The notes below the pieces were generated by a model. The model was not told where the DNA came from and searched no databases. It saw nothing but the letters and a program-made list of their open reading frames with translations. Position numbers and translations under genes: made by a program. Source: Deltaproteobacteria bacterium (GTDB taxonomy: Bacteria > Desulfobacterota > GWC2-55-46 > JADFVP01). Taken from it: a DNA stretch of 9,053 nt. Positions 1-6,424 of this stretch are shown piece by piece. The stretch lies in NCBI GenBank assembly GCA_024275855.1, contig JAJRYL010000152.1:1-9053 (forward strand). Reading direction: 5' to 3'. Position 1 is the stretch's first letter, and each line of letters opens with the position of its first letter.

Positions 1-12
1 CGTAATGTGTAT

Positions 13-921
13 CTATATAAAGGCGTCCGCAAACTCTCTTGCGTCAAAAGGCTTAAGGTCTTCAACCCCCTCGCCCACCCCGATAAAACGGATAGGAATT
101 TTTAGCTCTTTCGCAATAGAAACTATAATTCCACCCTTGGCGGTACCGTCGAGTTTTGTTAAGACAATACCGGTAACACCAACGGCTTCGTTAAAGATAC
201 GTGCCTGATTAAGCGCGTTCTGGCCTGTAGATGCATCGAGCACCAACAGGTTTTCATGCGGAGCGTCGGGGATTTCGCGTGAGGCAACACGCTTGACTTT
301 CTTTAATTCTTCCATAAGGTTGCTCTTGGTATGCAACCTGCCCGCGGTATCTAAAAGAACGATATTGGCATACCTGCCGATAGCGGCTCGCATAGCGTCG
401 AAGGCTACGGCTCCGGGGTCTCCGCCCTGCGCCTGCCGTATAACGGCACAACCGGTCCGTTTACCCCAGAGTTCAAGCTGCTCAACCGCGGCTGCTCTAA
501 AAGTGTCTCCGGCGGCCAGAAGAACATTTTTGCTCTGCGCCTTATAAAACGAAGCGAGCTTGCCTATGGTCGTGGTCTTACCGACGCCGTTAACCCCAAG
601 TACCATGATTACAAAAGGGCTGCGGTAAATCTTAAGCGGTTTTTCAACAGTAACGAGTATGTCGAAGATAGAGTCCCTGAGGGTGCTCTTTAGCTTCTCT
701 ACATCGCGCCCGTTGTAGGTACGACGCAGTTTTTCTACAATCTCCAGCGAGGTGCTGACCCCGATATCGGCGGTTATAAGAGTCTCTTCAAGGTTCTCTA
801 AAAACTCCTCTTTACTTATCGCCTTCCCGGCGCCCTCAACGCACTCGGTAATAGCGCTGTTGGTTCTTGTCAGCTTTGCCCTGAGTCCGGCTATGCCCGC
901 TTTCATCCTGCCAAAAACCAT
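13..921 (-). CDS. ftsY: FtsY, signal recognition particle receptor GTPase
   Basis: FtsY is the membrane-associated SRP receptor. It pairs with Ffh and 4.5S RNA to deliver ribosomes making membrane proteins to SecYEG. The 302-residue product is essentially the NG core. A helical N domain covers about residues 1-95. The G domain shows P-loop GVNGVGKTTT (109-118), the SRP-GTPase-specific DTFRAAA (139-145), DTAGR (191-195) and TKLDGTAKGG (255-264), and ends in the family-typical PFDAREFADAFI. The long acidic A domain of E. coli FtsY (497 aa) is absent, as in many bacteria. The first ~25 residues are basic and amphipathic, which fits lipid contact. The ATG at 921 is supported by AAGGAAG at 927-933, five bases upstream. 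It is transcribed away from comF. The stop codon (TAG, 13-15) is complete, so the gene is whole; no terminator is visible in the 12 bases left. Confidence 0.97.
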   Translation of the reverse strand: MVFGRMKAGIAGLRAKLTRTNSAITECVEGAGKAISKEEFLENLEETLITADIGVSTSLEIVEKLRRTYNGRDVEKLKSTLRDSIFDILVTVEKPLKIYRSPFVIMVLGVNGVGKTTTIGKLASFYKAQSKNVLLAAGDTFRAAAVEQLELWGKRTGCAVIRQAQGGDPGAVAFDAMRAAIGRYANIVLLDTAGRLHTKSNLMEELKKVKRVASREIPDAPHENLLVLDASTGQNALNQARIFNEAVGVTGIVLTKLDGTAKGGIIVSIAKELKIPIRFIGVGEGVEDLKPFDAREFADAFI

Positions 922-1120
922 AACCGCTTCCTTAATTCCTGATTGTTTATAAAGTAATGCCGGGTAAAAAAAAGAGTTGTATTACTACCGGTATAAATAA
1001 TAAATTTTACGATAAATACTTTTAGCACAAACAGCCGTACTTTTCCTCTTTTTTCGCTTCACAAACGCCACTTATCACTCAATAAGTACAGGCGCCACAC
1101 TATACGCACTCCAAAGTAGA

Positions 1121-1149
1121 TTGCCATTACAGGGATAAGAGTGTTAAAC
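1121..1149 (+). promoter_or_regulatory. Weak candidate sigma70 promoter for comF
   Basis: TTGCCA (5 of 6 matches to the -35 consensus) is followed after 17 bases by TTAAAC (only 3 of 6 to the -10). The predicted start near 1156 would give a leader of about 55 bases. The spacing is right but the -10 is poor, so this is a guess. Confidence 0.22.
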
Positions 1150-1173
1150 TTTTACGAAATCCGGGTTCCGCTA

Positions 1174-1185
1174 TAAACCGGTTTA
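1174..1185. promoter_or_regulatory. 12-base perfect palindrome upstream of comF
   Basis: TAAACCGGTTTA reads the same on both strands and lies 27 bases before the comF start, just past the candidate promoter. This is a plausible operator position. A palindrome this short can also arise by chance, and AAACCGGTTT recurs at 6417-6426 with no evident role. Confidence 0.2.
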
Positions 1186-1212
1186 GTCAAAAAACTCCTA
1201 TAAAAAGAGCCG

Positions 1213-1989
1213 ATGAATAAAACGCTAAAGAGAAATTTGTCATGGCGGCCCACGGAAAAGACCGCGGTTAAAGAGCACTCCGTTACCGGTGCTTTGTTAG
1301 ATCTTTTTCTGCCCAGCCTCTGCGCGTTATGTAACGAAAAAGAGGTTGAAGAGGTCTTCTGTGCAAAATGTTCCGTTGACTTTGAGACTGAGCGTCTTAC
1401 CGGGGCGCGCTGCCCTATCTGCTCAGAACCGTTTATGTCGCAAGAGGCTGTAGACCATACCTGCGTGGTCTGTTTAAAATCTCCGCCTCCGTTTATTGAG
1501 GCGATAAGCCTTTACTACTACAGCGGGGCCGTACTTAACGCGCTGCACGGATTAAAATACCGGGGAGATATAAGCATGGCAGGGCCTCTTGGAAAAATTA
1601 TACGAAAAGGTCTCGCAAAGAGAGGGCTGCGGCCCGACATTATAATACCGGTACCTCTTCACATAAAGCGGTTAAAAGAACGCGGATTCAACCAGTCGCT
1701 CTTAATAGCGAAAGAGGCGGCAAAAGCCCTGCGTATACCGCTCGACTACAGAGGGCTTAAAAGGGTCCGGGATACCGGAGCGCAGGTAGGACTCGGCAGA
1801 ACCGGGAGAGCAGAGAACATTAAAGGCGCGTTCAAGACAGTGCGGCCAAAAGAGTATGACGGTAAAACCGTGCTTCTTATTGACGACGTTTACACAACGG
1901 GAGCTACCGCGCGGGAGTGCGCTACGGTCTTAAAAAACTCCGGCGCCTCAATCTCCGTTATTACTCTTGCGCGCGCCGCCAGGTTTTAG
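1213..1989 (+). CDS. comF: ComF-family phosphoribosyltransferase with double zinc ribbon
   Basis: This belongs to the ComF/GntX family. Members are linked to DNA uptake in naturally competent bacteria, but many occur in non-competent species and the substrate is unsettled. The 258-residue protein has two Cys4 clusters (C37/C40 with C50/C53, and C67/C70 with C84/C87), the double zinc ribbon typical of the family. A type I phosphoribosyltransferase fold follows. The conserved PVPLHIKRLKERGFNQS lies at 146-162, and the PRPP-binding loop LLIDDVYTTGAT at 221-232. Length is slightly above the usual ~230-240 because of a basic extension of about 25 residues before LLDLFLP. The ATG at 1213 has only a weak GAG (1207-1209) as ribosome binding site, so a later start is not excluded. 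The gene sits 47 bases upstream of the heptose nucleotidylyltransferase gene and is probably co-transcribed with it. Confidence 0.93.
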   Translation: MNKTLKRNLSWRPTEKTAVKEHSVTGALLDLFLPSLCALCNEKEVEEVFCAKCSVDFETERLTGARCPICSEPFMSQEAVDHTCVVCLKSPPPFIEAISLYYYSGAVLNALHGLKYRGDISMAGPLGKIIRKGLAKRGLRPDIIIPVPLHIKRLKERGFNQSLLIAKEAAKALRIPLDYRGLKRVRDTGAQVGLGRTGRAENIKGAFKTVRPKEYDGKTVLLIDDVYTTGATARECATVLKNSGASISVITLARAARF

Positions 1990-2036
1990 TTTTCTCTAAA
2001 GAGCCGTACCCGCACAAAAAGATTAAGGAGTCGTGG

Positions 2037-2522
2037 ATGAAAAAAAGAGAGAAGCCGGTATCGATAAGAACCTTGAAAAAAGAGCTTGCGGTTTTAAAGG
2101 ATAACGGGGGCACAACAGTCTTTACAAACGGATGCTTCGATATACTGCACGCCGGGCACGTGCGGTACCTTAACAAGGCCCGCACGCTCGGCACGGTTCT
2201 TATAGTAGGGTTGAACTCTGATAAATCCGTTAAAAAGATAAAAGGACGAACCCGCCCGATTGTGCCTGAAGCCGAAAGAGCAGAGGTGCTTTTAGGGCTT
2301 GGCGCCGTAGACTACGTTGTGCTCTTCGACGAACCGACCCCGGTTAAACTTATTGAGACCATACTGCCGGACGTACTTGTTAAAGGTGCCGACTGGAAGG
2401 TTGACGAGATAGCCGGAGCGGAGATAGTGAAAAAAAATGGCGGACGTGTAAGAAGGGTTCAGCTTGTAAAGGGAAGATCGACCACAAATATAATAAAAAA
2501 GATTAGAGCGCTCAAAAGTTGA
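2037..2522 (+). CDS. rfaE2: D-glycero-beta-D-manno-heptose 1-phosphate nucleotidylyltransferase (RfaE2 type)
   Basis: This enzyme activates D-glycero-beta-D-manno-heptose 1-phosphate with ATP to ADP-heptose, the donor of the lipopolysaccharide inner core. It matches the C-terminal half of E. coli HldE as a separate 161-residue protein; the partner kinase (RfaE1/HldE N-domain) is not in this window. Seen: the nucleotidyltransferase signature NGCFDILHAGHV (31-42, HxGH = H38-H41), LNSDKSVKKIKG (59-70), VKGADW (115-120) and the family-typical GRSTTNIIKKI (146-156). I chose ATG 2037 because AAGGAG (2025-2030) lies six bases upstream; the open frame begins earlier inside comF but has no support there. 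The protein is cytoplasmic. The gene follows comF by 47 bases. A glycerol-3-phosphate cytidylyltransferase-like activity is the main alternative, but the C-terminal STTNII favours the heptose family. Confidence 0.93.
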   Translation: MKKREKPVSIRTLKKELAVLKDNGGTTVFTNGCFDILHAGHVRYLNKARTLGTVLIVGLNSDKSVKKIKGRTRPIVPEAERAEVLLGLGAVDYVVLFDEPTPVKLIETILPDVLVKGADWKVDEIAGAEIVKKNGGRVRRVQLVKGRSTTNIIKKIRALKS

Positions 2523-2661
2523 CGTTAAATAAACGATTTAAACGAACCGATAACCCGGCAGGAAAAACAGGCTGCATGTAACTTTCTTTTTCTAATCTTC
2601 CGTTAATAATGGCCCATGTATACTGAAACCATAGTAAGGGCTACATAAAAAGAAAACTAAC

Positions 2662-2674
2662 CTTCCTACGGAGG
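2662..2674 (+). promoter_or_regulatory. Ribosome binding site inside a possible short hairpin
   Basis: GGAGG (2670-2674) lies eight bases before the ATG at 2683 and is an excellent Shine-Dalgarno match. The preceding CTTCC (2662-2666) can pair with it across a three-base TAC loop, including one T-G wobble. The site could therefore be partly masked. At five pairs the hairpin is marginal. Confidence 0.4.
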
Positions 2675-2682
2675 ATAAGATA

Positions 2683-2784
2683 ATGAAGTTAACGACTAAA
2701 GAGGCTATCTTCGACAACGCCATAATCACCTTCTGCTTTACGGCAACCGTTGCTATGTTCGTGTCGTTCGTTATATTTGTTTAG
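2683..2784 (+). CDS. Predicted 33-residue single-pass small membrane protein
   Basis: I do not recognise the family. The product has a short polar N-terminus (MKLTTKEAIFDN) followed by about 21 mostly hydrophobic residues (13-33) that run to the very end. It would be a one-helix, tail-anchored-like protein of the inner membrane with almost nothing beyond the helix. Reasons to believe it is real: an ATG with GGAGG eight bases upstream (2670-2674), coding confined to a gap that otherwise needs no gene, amphipathic-then-hydrophobic composition, and a strong terminator beginning 20 bases after the TAG. A TATACT at 2619-2624 could serve as -10 of its own promoter, but no good -35 precedes it, so read-through from rfaE2 is also possible. 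It converges on glnA. Function is unknown; regulators or subunits of membrane complexes are common roles for such peptides, but nothing here points to one. Confidence 0.62.
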   Translation: MKLTTKEAIFDNAIITFCFTATVAMFVSFVIFV

Positions 2785-2803
2785 AGCTGAACCTCTTTGC
2801 AGC

Positions 2804-2848
2804 AAAAAAACCCCGGTCATCAGTACTTTTGATGACCGGGGTTTTTTT
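2804..2848. terminator. Bidirectional rho-independent terminator between the small ORF and glnA
   Basis: CCCCGGTCATCA (2811-2822) pairs perfectly with TGATGACCGGGG (2830-2841) around a seven-base loop. It is flanked by A7 on the left and T7 on the right, so it works on both strands. It lies 20 bases after the small ORF's stop and about 40 bases after the glnA stop, ending both converging transcripts. Confidence 0.93.
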
Positions 2849-2881
2849 ATTTTTTTATAAAATATGTACCGCGTCTTTATC

Positions 2882-4294
2882 TTAGCAGTCGTAGTAGAGG
2901 TGGAACTCGTGCGGGTGCGGTCTTAGAGCCACCGCCGCTACCTCATTCTCTCTCTTGTACGCTATCCATGTCTCTATAACCTCTTTGGTAAAGACATCTC
3001 CGCCGAGCAGGAAATCGTGGTCGGCCTCAAGCGCGTCGAGGGCCTCGGTAAGCGAACCCGCGGCAGCCGGAACGTCTTTAAGCTCTTCGGGTGTAAGCCC
3101 GTAGATGTCCTTGTCGAGCGGCTCGCCCGGATCGATCTTATTTTGAATACCGTCGAGCCCGGCCATTAACATAGCTGCGAAAGCGAGATACCCGTTACAG
3201 GAAGGGTCAGGAAAGCGAACCTCTATCCTCTTGGCCTTCGGAGAGGAGGAGTACATGGGAATTCTTATAGAGGCAGAGCGGTTTCTCGAAGAGTAGGCGA
3301 GGTTTATAGGCGCCTCGAAACCCGGCACGAGCCTCTTGTACGAATTGGTGGACGGATTTGTAAAGGCGTTAAGCGCGCGGGCGTGCTTTAGTATACCGCC
3401 AATGTAATGCATTGCCATCTCGCTCATGCCGCCGTAACCGTCTCCGGCAAAGAGCGGTTTACCGTCTTTCCAGATAGACTGATGCGTATGCATGCCTGTA
3501 CCGTTATCGCCGAATACGGGTTTGGGCATAAAGGTTGCCGTTTTGCCGTTTCTGCGCGCAACGTTCTTTATTATGTACTTAAACCACATAAGCTTATCAG
3601 TCATCTTGAGCAGCGTGTCGAACTTCATGTCTATCTCGGCCTGACCGGCGGTGGCTACCTCGTGATGCTGGCACTCTACATGTATGCCTACCTGCTCCAT
3701 TACCAGGCTCATCTCGGTTCTGAGATCGTCCTGAGAGTCTACCGGCGCAACGGGAAAGTACCCGCCCTTGTGCTTCGGTTTGTGGCCTAAGTTCGGCCCC
3801 TCGTCGGCGCCGGAATTCCAGACACCCTCTTCGGAGTTTACCGAATAGTAGCTGTGATCGGCGCCCTCTGAAAAGCGGACATCGTCGAATATAAAGAACT
3901 CAGGCTCCGGGCCGAAAAACGCCTCGTCGCCGATACCGGTACTCTTGAGATAAGCCTCGGCCTTCTTAGCTATCGCTCTCGGGTCCCTTTCGTACGACTC
4001 GCGTGTAATCGGGTCTACAACGTCACAGATAAGGCTAAGGGTCGGTACAGCCGGAAACGGATCCATCAATGCGGTAGACGGGTCGGGAATAACAAGCATG
4101 TCGCTTGCGTGAATAGGCTTCCACCCCCTTATGCTCGAACCGTCGAAACCGAGGCCCGCCTCGAAAAGATCCTCTTCAAGCTCACTTACCGGAACGGCAA
4201 AGTGCTGCCATATTCCAAAAAAATCGACAAACTTAAGGTCAACCATCCTGGCGTTATTCTCTTTCGCAAATGCTAATACTTCCTTCGGTGTCAT
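2882..4294 (-). CDS. glnA: Glutamine synthetase, type I (GlnA)
   Basis: GlnA makes glutamine from glutamate, ammonia and ATP. It is the main ammonium-assimilating enzyme and forms a cytoplasmic dodecamer. The full-length 470-residue protein shows GLGFDGSS (47-54), [11 protein letters not shown] (126-136) carrying a metal-binding glutamate, the [15 protein letters not shown] ATP region (here [10 protein letters not shown], 264-273), the [17 protein letters not shown] loop (313-329), [10 protein letters not shown] (337-346) and [13 protein letters not shown] (358-370). The segment DIYGLTPEE places a tyrosine (Y398) at the adenylylation site, so this is a GSI-beta enzyme probably controlled by GlnE. 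ATG 4294 is fixed by AAGGAGG (4300-4306), five bases upstream. The C-terminus HLYYDC ends in cysteine in place of the more usual Val. glnB lies upstream on the same strand across a 291-base gap, and a shared terminator follows. Confidence 0.98.
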   Translation of the reverse strand: MTPKEVLAFAKENNARMVDLKFVDFFGIWQHFAVPVSELEEDLFEAGLGFDGSSIRGWKPIHASDMLVIPDPSTALMDPFPAVPTLSLICDVVDPITRESYERDPRAIAKKAEAYLKSTGIGDEAFFGPEPEFFIFDDVRFSEGADHSYYSVNSEEGVWNSGADEGPNLGHKPKHKGGYFPVAPVDSQDDLRTEMSLVMEQVGIHVECQHHEVATAGQAEIDMKFDTLLKMTDKLMWFKYIIKNVARRNGKTATFMPKPVFGDNGTGMHTHQSIWKDGKPLFAGDGYGGMSEMAMHYIGGILKHARALNAFTNPSTNSYKRLVPGFEAPINLAYSSRNRSASIRIPMYSSSPKAKRIEVRFPDPSCNGYLAFAAMLMAGLDGIQNKIDPGEPLDKDIYGLTPEELKDVPAAAGSLTEALDALEADHDFLLGGDVFTKEVIETWIAYKRENEVAAVALRPHPHEFHLYYDC

Positions 4295-4585
4295 CTAATC
4301 CTCCTTACTCATTTTAAATTCTTATGACAATCGTCCACGCGGTTGCCGTTTTCTCAACAGACCGCAGACCTTTTGTTGCGTAACCCGACCACCGTACCCG
4401 ATACTGCCCGGTCGCCCTGTTTTTTTTAAAAGCGCTAACAACCGACGGCCCCAACGCTACTTTTAAACCCCGAACAGCCTCGTAGAATCATACTACTGTA
4501 AAAAAAACCAGGAACAACCCGGTAAGCATGTCTCTTTTCAGGTTTGTGAAGAAGCCAGTAATCGACCCTTAGCTTTCAAAAAAAA
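4295..4585. other. Intergenic region between glnB and glnA
   Basis: No supported gene lies in these 291 bases. On the minus strand just after the glnB stop is a T8 run. It is preceded only by a weak five-pair hairpin inside the end of glnB (AGCGT/ACGCT), so termination there would be leaky. An 8-base inverted repeat, TTTAAAAG (4425-4432) with CTTTTAAA (4460-4467), lies in the middle. A TATGAT-like -10 for glnA can be read on the minus strand near 4488-4493, but no good -35 precedes it. I found no sigma54 -24/-12 element. glnA may use its own promoter here, read-through from glnB, or both. Confidence 0.5.
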
Positions 4586-5048
<463 letters not shown>

Positions 5049-5089
5049 CGTTGACTGAGGACAGAATCTTTCCAATTTACAACCTACGT

Positions 5090-5119
5090 ATTATGGCTCA
5101 GAGGCTTATGCCGAGTCAA
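5090..5119 (-). promoter_or_regulatory. Candidate sigma70 promoter for glnB
   Basis: Read on the minus strand, TTGACT (5114-5119) and CATAAT (5090-5095) are separated by 18 bases, and each matches its consensus at five of six positions. Transcription would start near 5083, giving a leader of about 160 bases to the glnB start. This is the best housekeeping-type promoter seen in the window. Confidence 0.6.
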
Positions 5120-5194
5120 GGTACTTTTTACCCTCTCTGCCTCAAACCGCTCGAAGACGGCACGTCTTTACAGGCAGCGATGCCAATAGAAAAT

Positions 5195-5209
5195 GCAATT
5201 TTTATGCCC
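5195..5209 (-). promoter_or_regulatory. Candidate sigma54 (-24/-12) promoter for glnB
   Basis: The minus strand reads GGGCATAAAAATTGC followed by A, against the consensus TGGCACGNNNNTTGCA. The essential GG and GC are present with the required 10-base spacing, and TTGCA is exact. The first base, the C and the G of the -24 block differ. Transcription would start near 5183, upstream of the sigma70 promoter. Nitrogen genes are classic sigma54 targets, which raises the likelihood. No NtrC site of the TGCACC-N5-GGTGCA type was seen. Confidence 0.45.
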
Positions 5210-5251
5210 TAATCAAAAAGAGATAAAACACAGGTACTTAGGACATACAAT

Positions 5252-5284
5252 ATCAGATTATCTGATTATTGCTTAATCAGATAA
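5252..5284. repeat. Overlapping ATCAGAT inverted repeats (possible operator or enhancer)
   Basis: ATCAGATTATCTGAT (5252-5266) is a perfect 7-1-7 palindrome. Its right arm is also the left arm of a second perfect repeat: TTATCTGATTA (5258-5268), a five-base TTGCT gap, and TAATCAGATAA (5274-5284). Thus three ATCAGAT half-sites in alternating orientation lie within 33 bases. They sit about 70-100 bases upstream of the start predicted from the sigma54 element. This is where activators of that system bind, although the sequence is not a known NtrC site. They could equally serve the rightward gene. Confidence 0.5.
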
Positions 5285-5510
5285 AAAGAGAAGCTGTATA
5301 AAAATTATTCAGGCTTGATAACCGGCTTTTGTATCTGTTACCATACAGTAACCAACCGGCATCGAAAGTCACCTCAGTGCCGAAGCAAAAGAGGTTGTTA
5401 CATGTTTGATCCGCCTCTTTGTATAAAAACTGTCCCCGGTATAGTATCTGTTTTACCTGATACCGGTTGAGTTGACCTGTAAAGCATATCTACGAAAATG
5501 GAGCGAATAA

Positions 5511-6329
5511 TTGAAATGTCCTAAATGCGGAATCCGTGCCGCCAAGAACGCCATCTCCTGCTTCTGCGGTTACGAGTTTATCGACCGCGGCGCTGTACCC
5601 GAAAAGCAGCAACCCGATAAAGAGAGCGGGGTTCGAGTGGCAGATGAAAATACAAGCGAGACCGGAGAGAGTTCGGAAGCCGAAAAAACCGGACAGAACG
5701 ACTCTATAAACGGGCAACAGACGGAGCCCGACGAAGAAGTTGAAGACGCAAACCGTGACGCAGATGAAACAGAGGCCGCAGAGACCGGCGGTAGCGGCAC
5801 CGGAACGGAGAACTACCCTGACGCAACTAAAGCGATTGATACGAACAGAAGACCTGTCCCGCGCTTTGACGAATCCGTGCCGCGCTACGACCGTGTCGGG
5901 GGCTGGCTGCTTCTGCTCTGCGTTTCGCTTACTATACTCGGCCCGCTCGCAACACTTTACAACCTCACCACGGGTTACTCCGAGGTTCAAGAGCTTTTTG
6001 ACGCCACACCGGGGTTAAGAACCCTGTACAGCGCGTACTCGATTCTAAGCGTCGGGCTCGGGCTCTTCAGCCTCTGGGCAGGTTTTTCTCTGTGGACACG
6101 TATGGCGGGAGCGGTAGATAGAGCGAAGAAGTACCTTTACGCCGTGCTTGGCTACTCTGTAATCTTATACTTTTTACCTACAATGGCCGGGCTGCCCGAA
6201 GAGATGAGTACGGAGATGCAGAACATTATGGCGATTGCCTCATTCCGCTCGGTCATCTATGTTGTTATCTGGTACCTCTACCTGACAAAATCCAAAAGGG
6301 TTCGCGGAACATACCCGATGAACGGATAA
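5511..6329 (+). CDS. Zinc-ribbon / DUF2569-like integral membrane protein
   Basis: The function is unknown. The 272-residue protein has three parts. Residues 1-25 form a short zinc ribbon with C3/C6 and C17/C19 (CPKC...CFCGYEF). Residues ~27-115 are a low-complexity acidic, Glu/Asp/Thr-rich linker with no predicted fold. From VGGWLLLL (129) onward is a four-helix membrane domain (about 130-150, 172-194, 208-223, 241-258) ending in LTKSKRVRGTYP, the pattern of DUF2569. The start is TTG at 5511, supported by GGAG (5500-5503) seven bases upstream and by the ribbon beginning at residue 3. An ATG at 5498 is out of frame and gives only eight codons. The ribbon and linker should be cytoplasmic. The gene is monocistronic between glnB (divergent) and the pilus genes (convergent). 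Its last 12 codons and the stop are repeated downstream. Confidence 0.82.
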   Translation: MKCPKCGIRAAKNAISCFCGYEFIDRGAVPEKQQPDKESGVRVADENTSETGESSEAEKTGQNDSINGQQTEPDEEVEDANRDADETEAAETGGSGTGTENYPDATKAIDTNRRPVPRFDESVPRYDRVGGWLLLLCVSLTILGPLATLYNLTTGYSEVQELFDATPGLRTLYSAYSILSVGLGLFSLWAGFSLWTRMAGAVDRAKKYLYAVLGYSVILYFLPTMAGLPEEMSTEMQNIMAIASFRSVIYVVIWYLYLTKSKRVRGTYPMNG

Positions 6330-6383
6330 AACGTAAAAAGGGTTCGCGGAACCTACCCGATGAACGGACAAAAAGTAAAAAGG
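6293..6383 (+). repeat. 42-base tandem duplication across the gene's 3' end and stop codon
   Basis: Two near-identical 42-base units (about 6293-6334 and 6335-6376) are followed by the start of a third (GTAAAAAGG, 6375-6383). The first encodes KRVRGTYPMNG plus the TAA stop. The second repeats the same codons in frame but carries CAA where the stop was. The copies also differ by a C/A change in the Thr-Tyr segment (ACA/ACC). The last partial unit forms the left arm of the terminator. This looks like replication slippage, with substitutions since. Confidence 0.9.
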
Positions 6384-6413
6384 CCGCGCTCCTTCGGAGC
6401 GCGGCCTTTTTAC
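6375..6413. terminator. Bidirectional rho-independent terminator
   Basis: An uninterrupted 18-base-pair stem (6375-6392 with 6396-6413) has GGCCGCGCTCC as its core and closes on a TTC loop. A5 lies on the left and T5 on the right, so it works for both converging transcripts. It is 45 bases after the DUF2569-type stop and 11 bases after the pseudopilin stop. It is the strongest terminator in the window. Confidence 0.95.
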
Positions 6414-6424
6414 TTCAAACCGGT

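Larger units (their letters stand above)
922..1212. other. Divergent intergenic region between ftsY and comF
   Basis: These 291 AT-rich bases separate two divergently read genes and must hold both promoters. I see no convincing ORF with a ribosome binding site. Toward comF there is a partial promoter match: TTGCCA at 1121-1126, a 17-base spacer, then TTAAAC at 1144-1149. It is followed by a perfect 12-base palindrome, TAAACCGGTTTA, at 1174-1185. No good -35/-10 pair stood out for ftsY, although the stretch around 985-1020 is very AT-rich. Confidence 0.6.

Noticed and set aside
2583..2655. TTTCTTTTT and AAAAAGAAA arms 55 bases apart upstream of the small ORF
   Set aside because: These are low-complexity homopolymer-like tracts that match by composition.
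3407..3790. Open frame of 127 codons on the plus strand within glnA
   Set aside because: It lies wholly antisense to a well-conserved enzyme gene, has His/Tyr/Leu-rich low-complexity composition and no family resemblance.
4425..4467. TTTAAAAG / CTTTTAAA inverted repeat between glnB and glnA
   Set aside because: An 8-base AT-rich repeat with a 27-base loop is expected by chance in such sequence and has no U-run to make it a terminator.
4487..4528. 13-residue hydrophobic ORF (MLTGLFLVFFTVV) on the minus strand between glnB and glnA
   Set aside because: It has no clear ribosome binding site, and its hydrophobicity comes largely from a T-run in the DNA.
5402..5470. 22-codon ORF upstream of the DUF2569-type gene with AGAGG before its ATG
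   Set aside because: It is short, not hydrophobic or otherwise distinctive, and overlaps an inverted repeat; a chance ORF is more likely. Conservation in relatives would change this.
5490..5990. Open frame of 166 codons on the minus strand opposite the DUF2569-type gene
   Set aside because: It is the antisense of the acidic linker, whose Glu/Asp/Thr-rich codons give a stop-free reverse strand; it has no recognisable motif.
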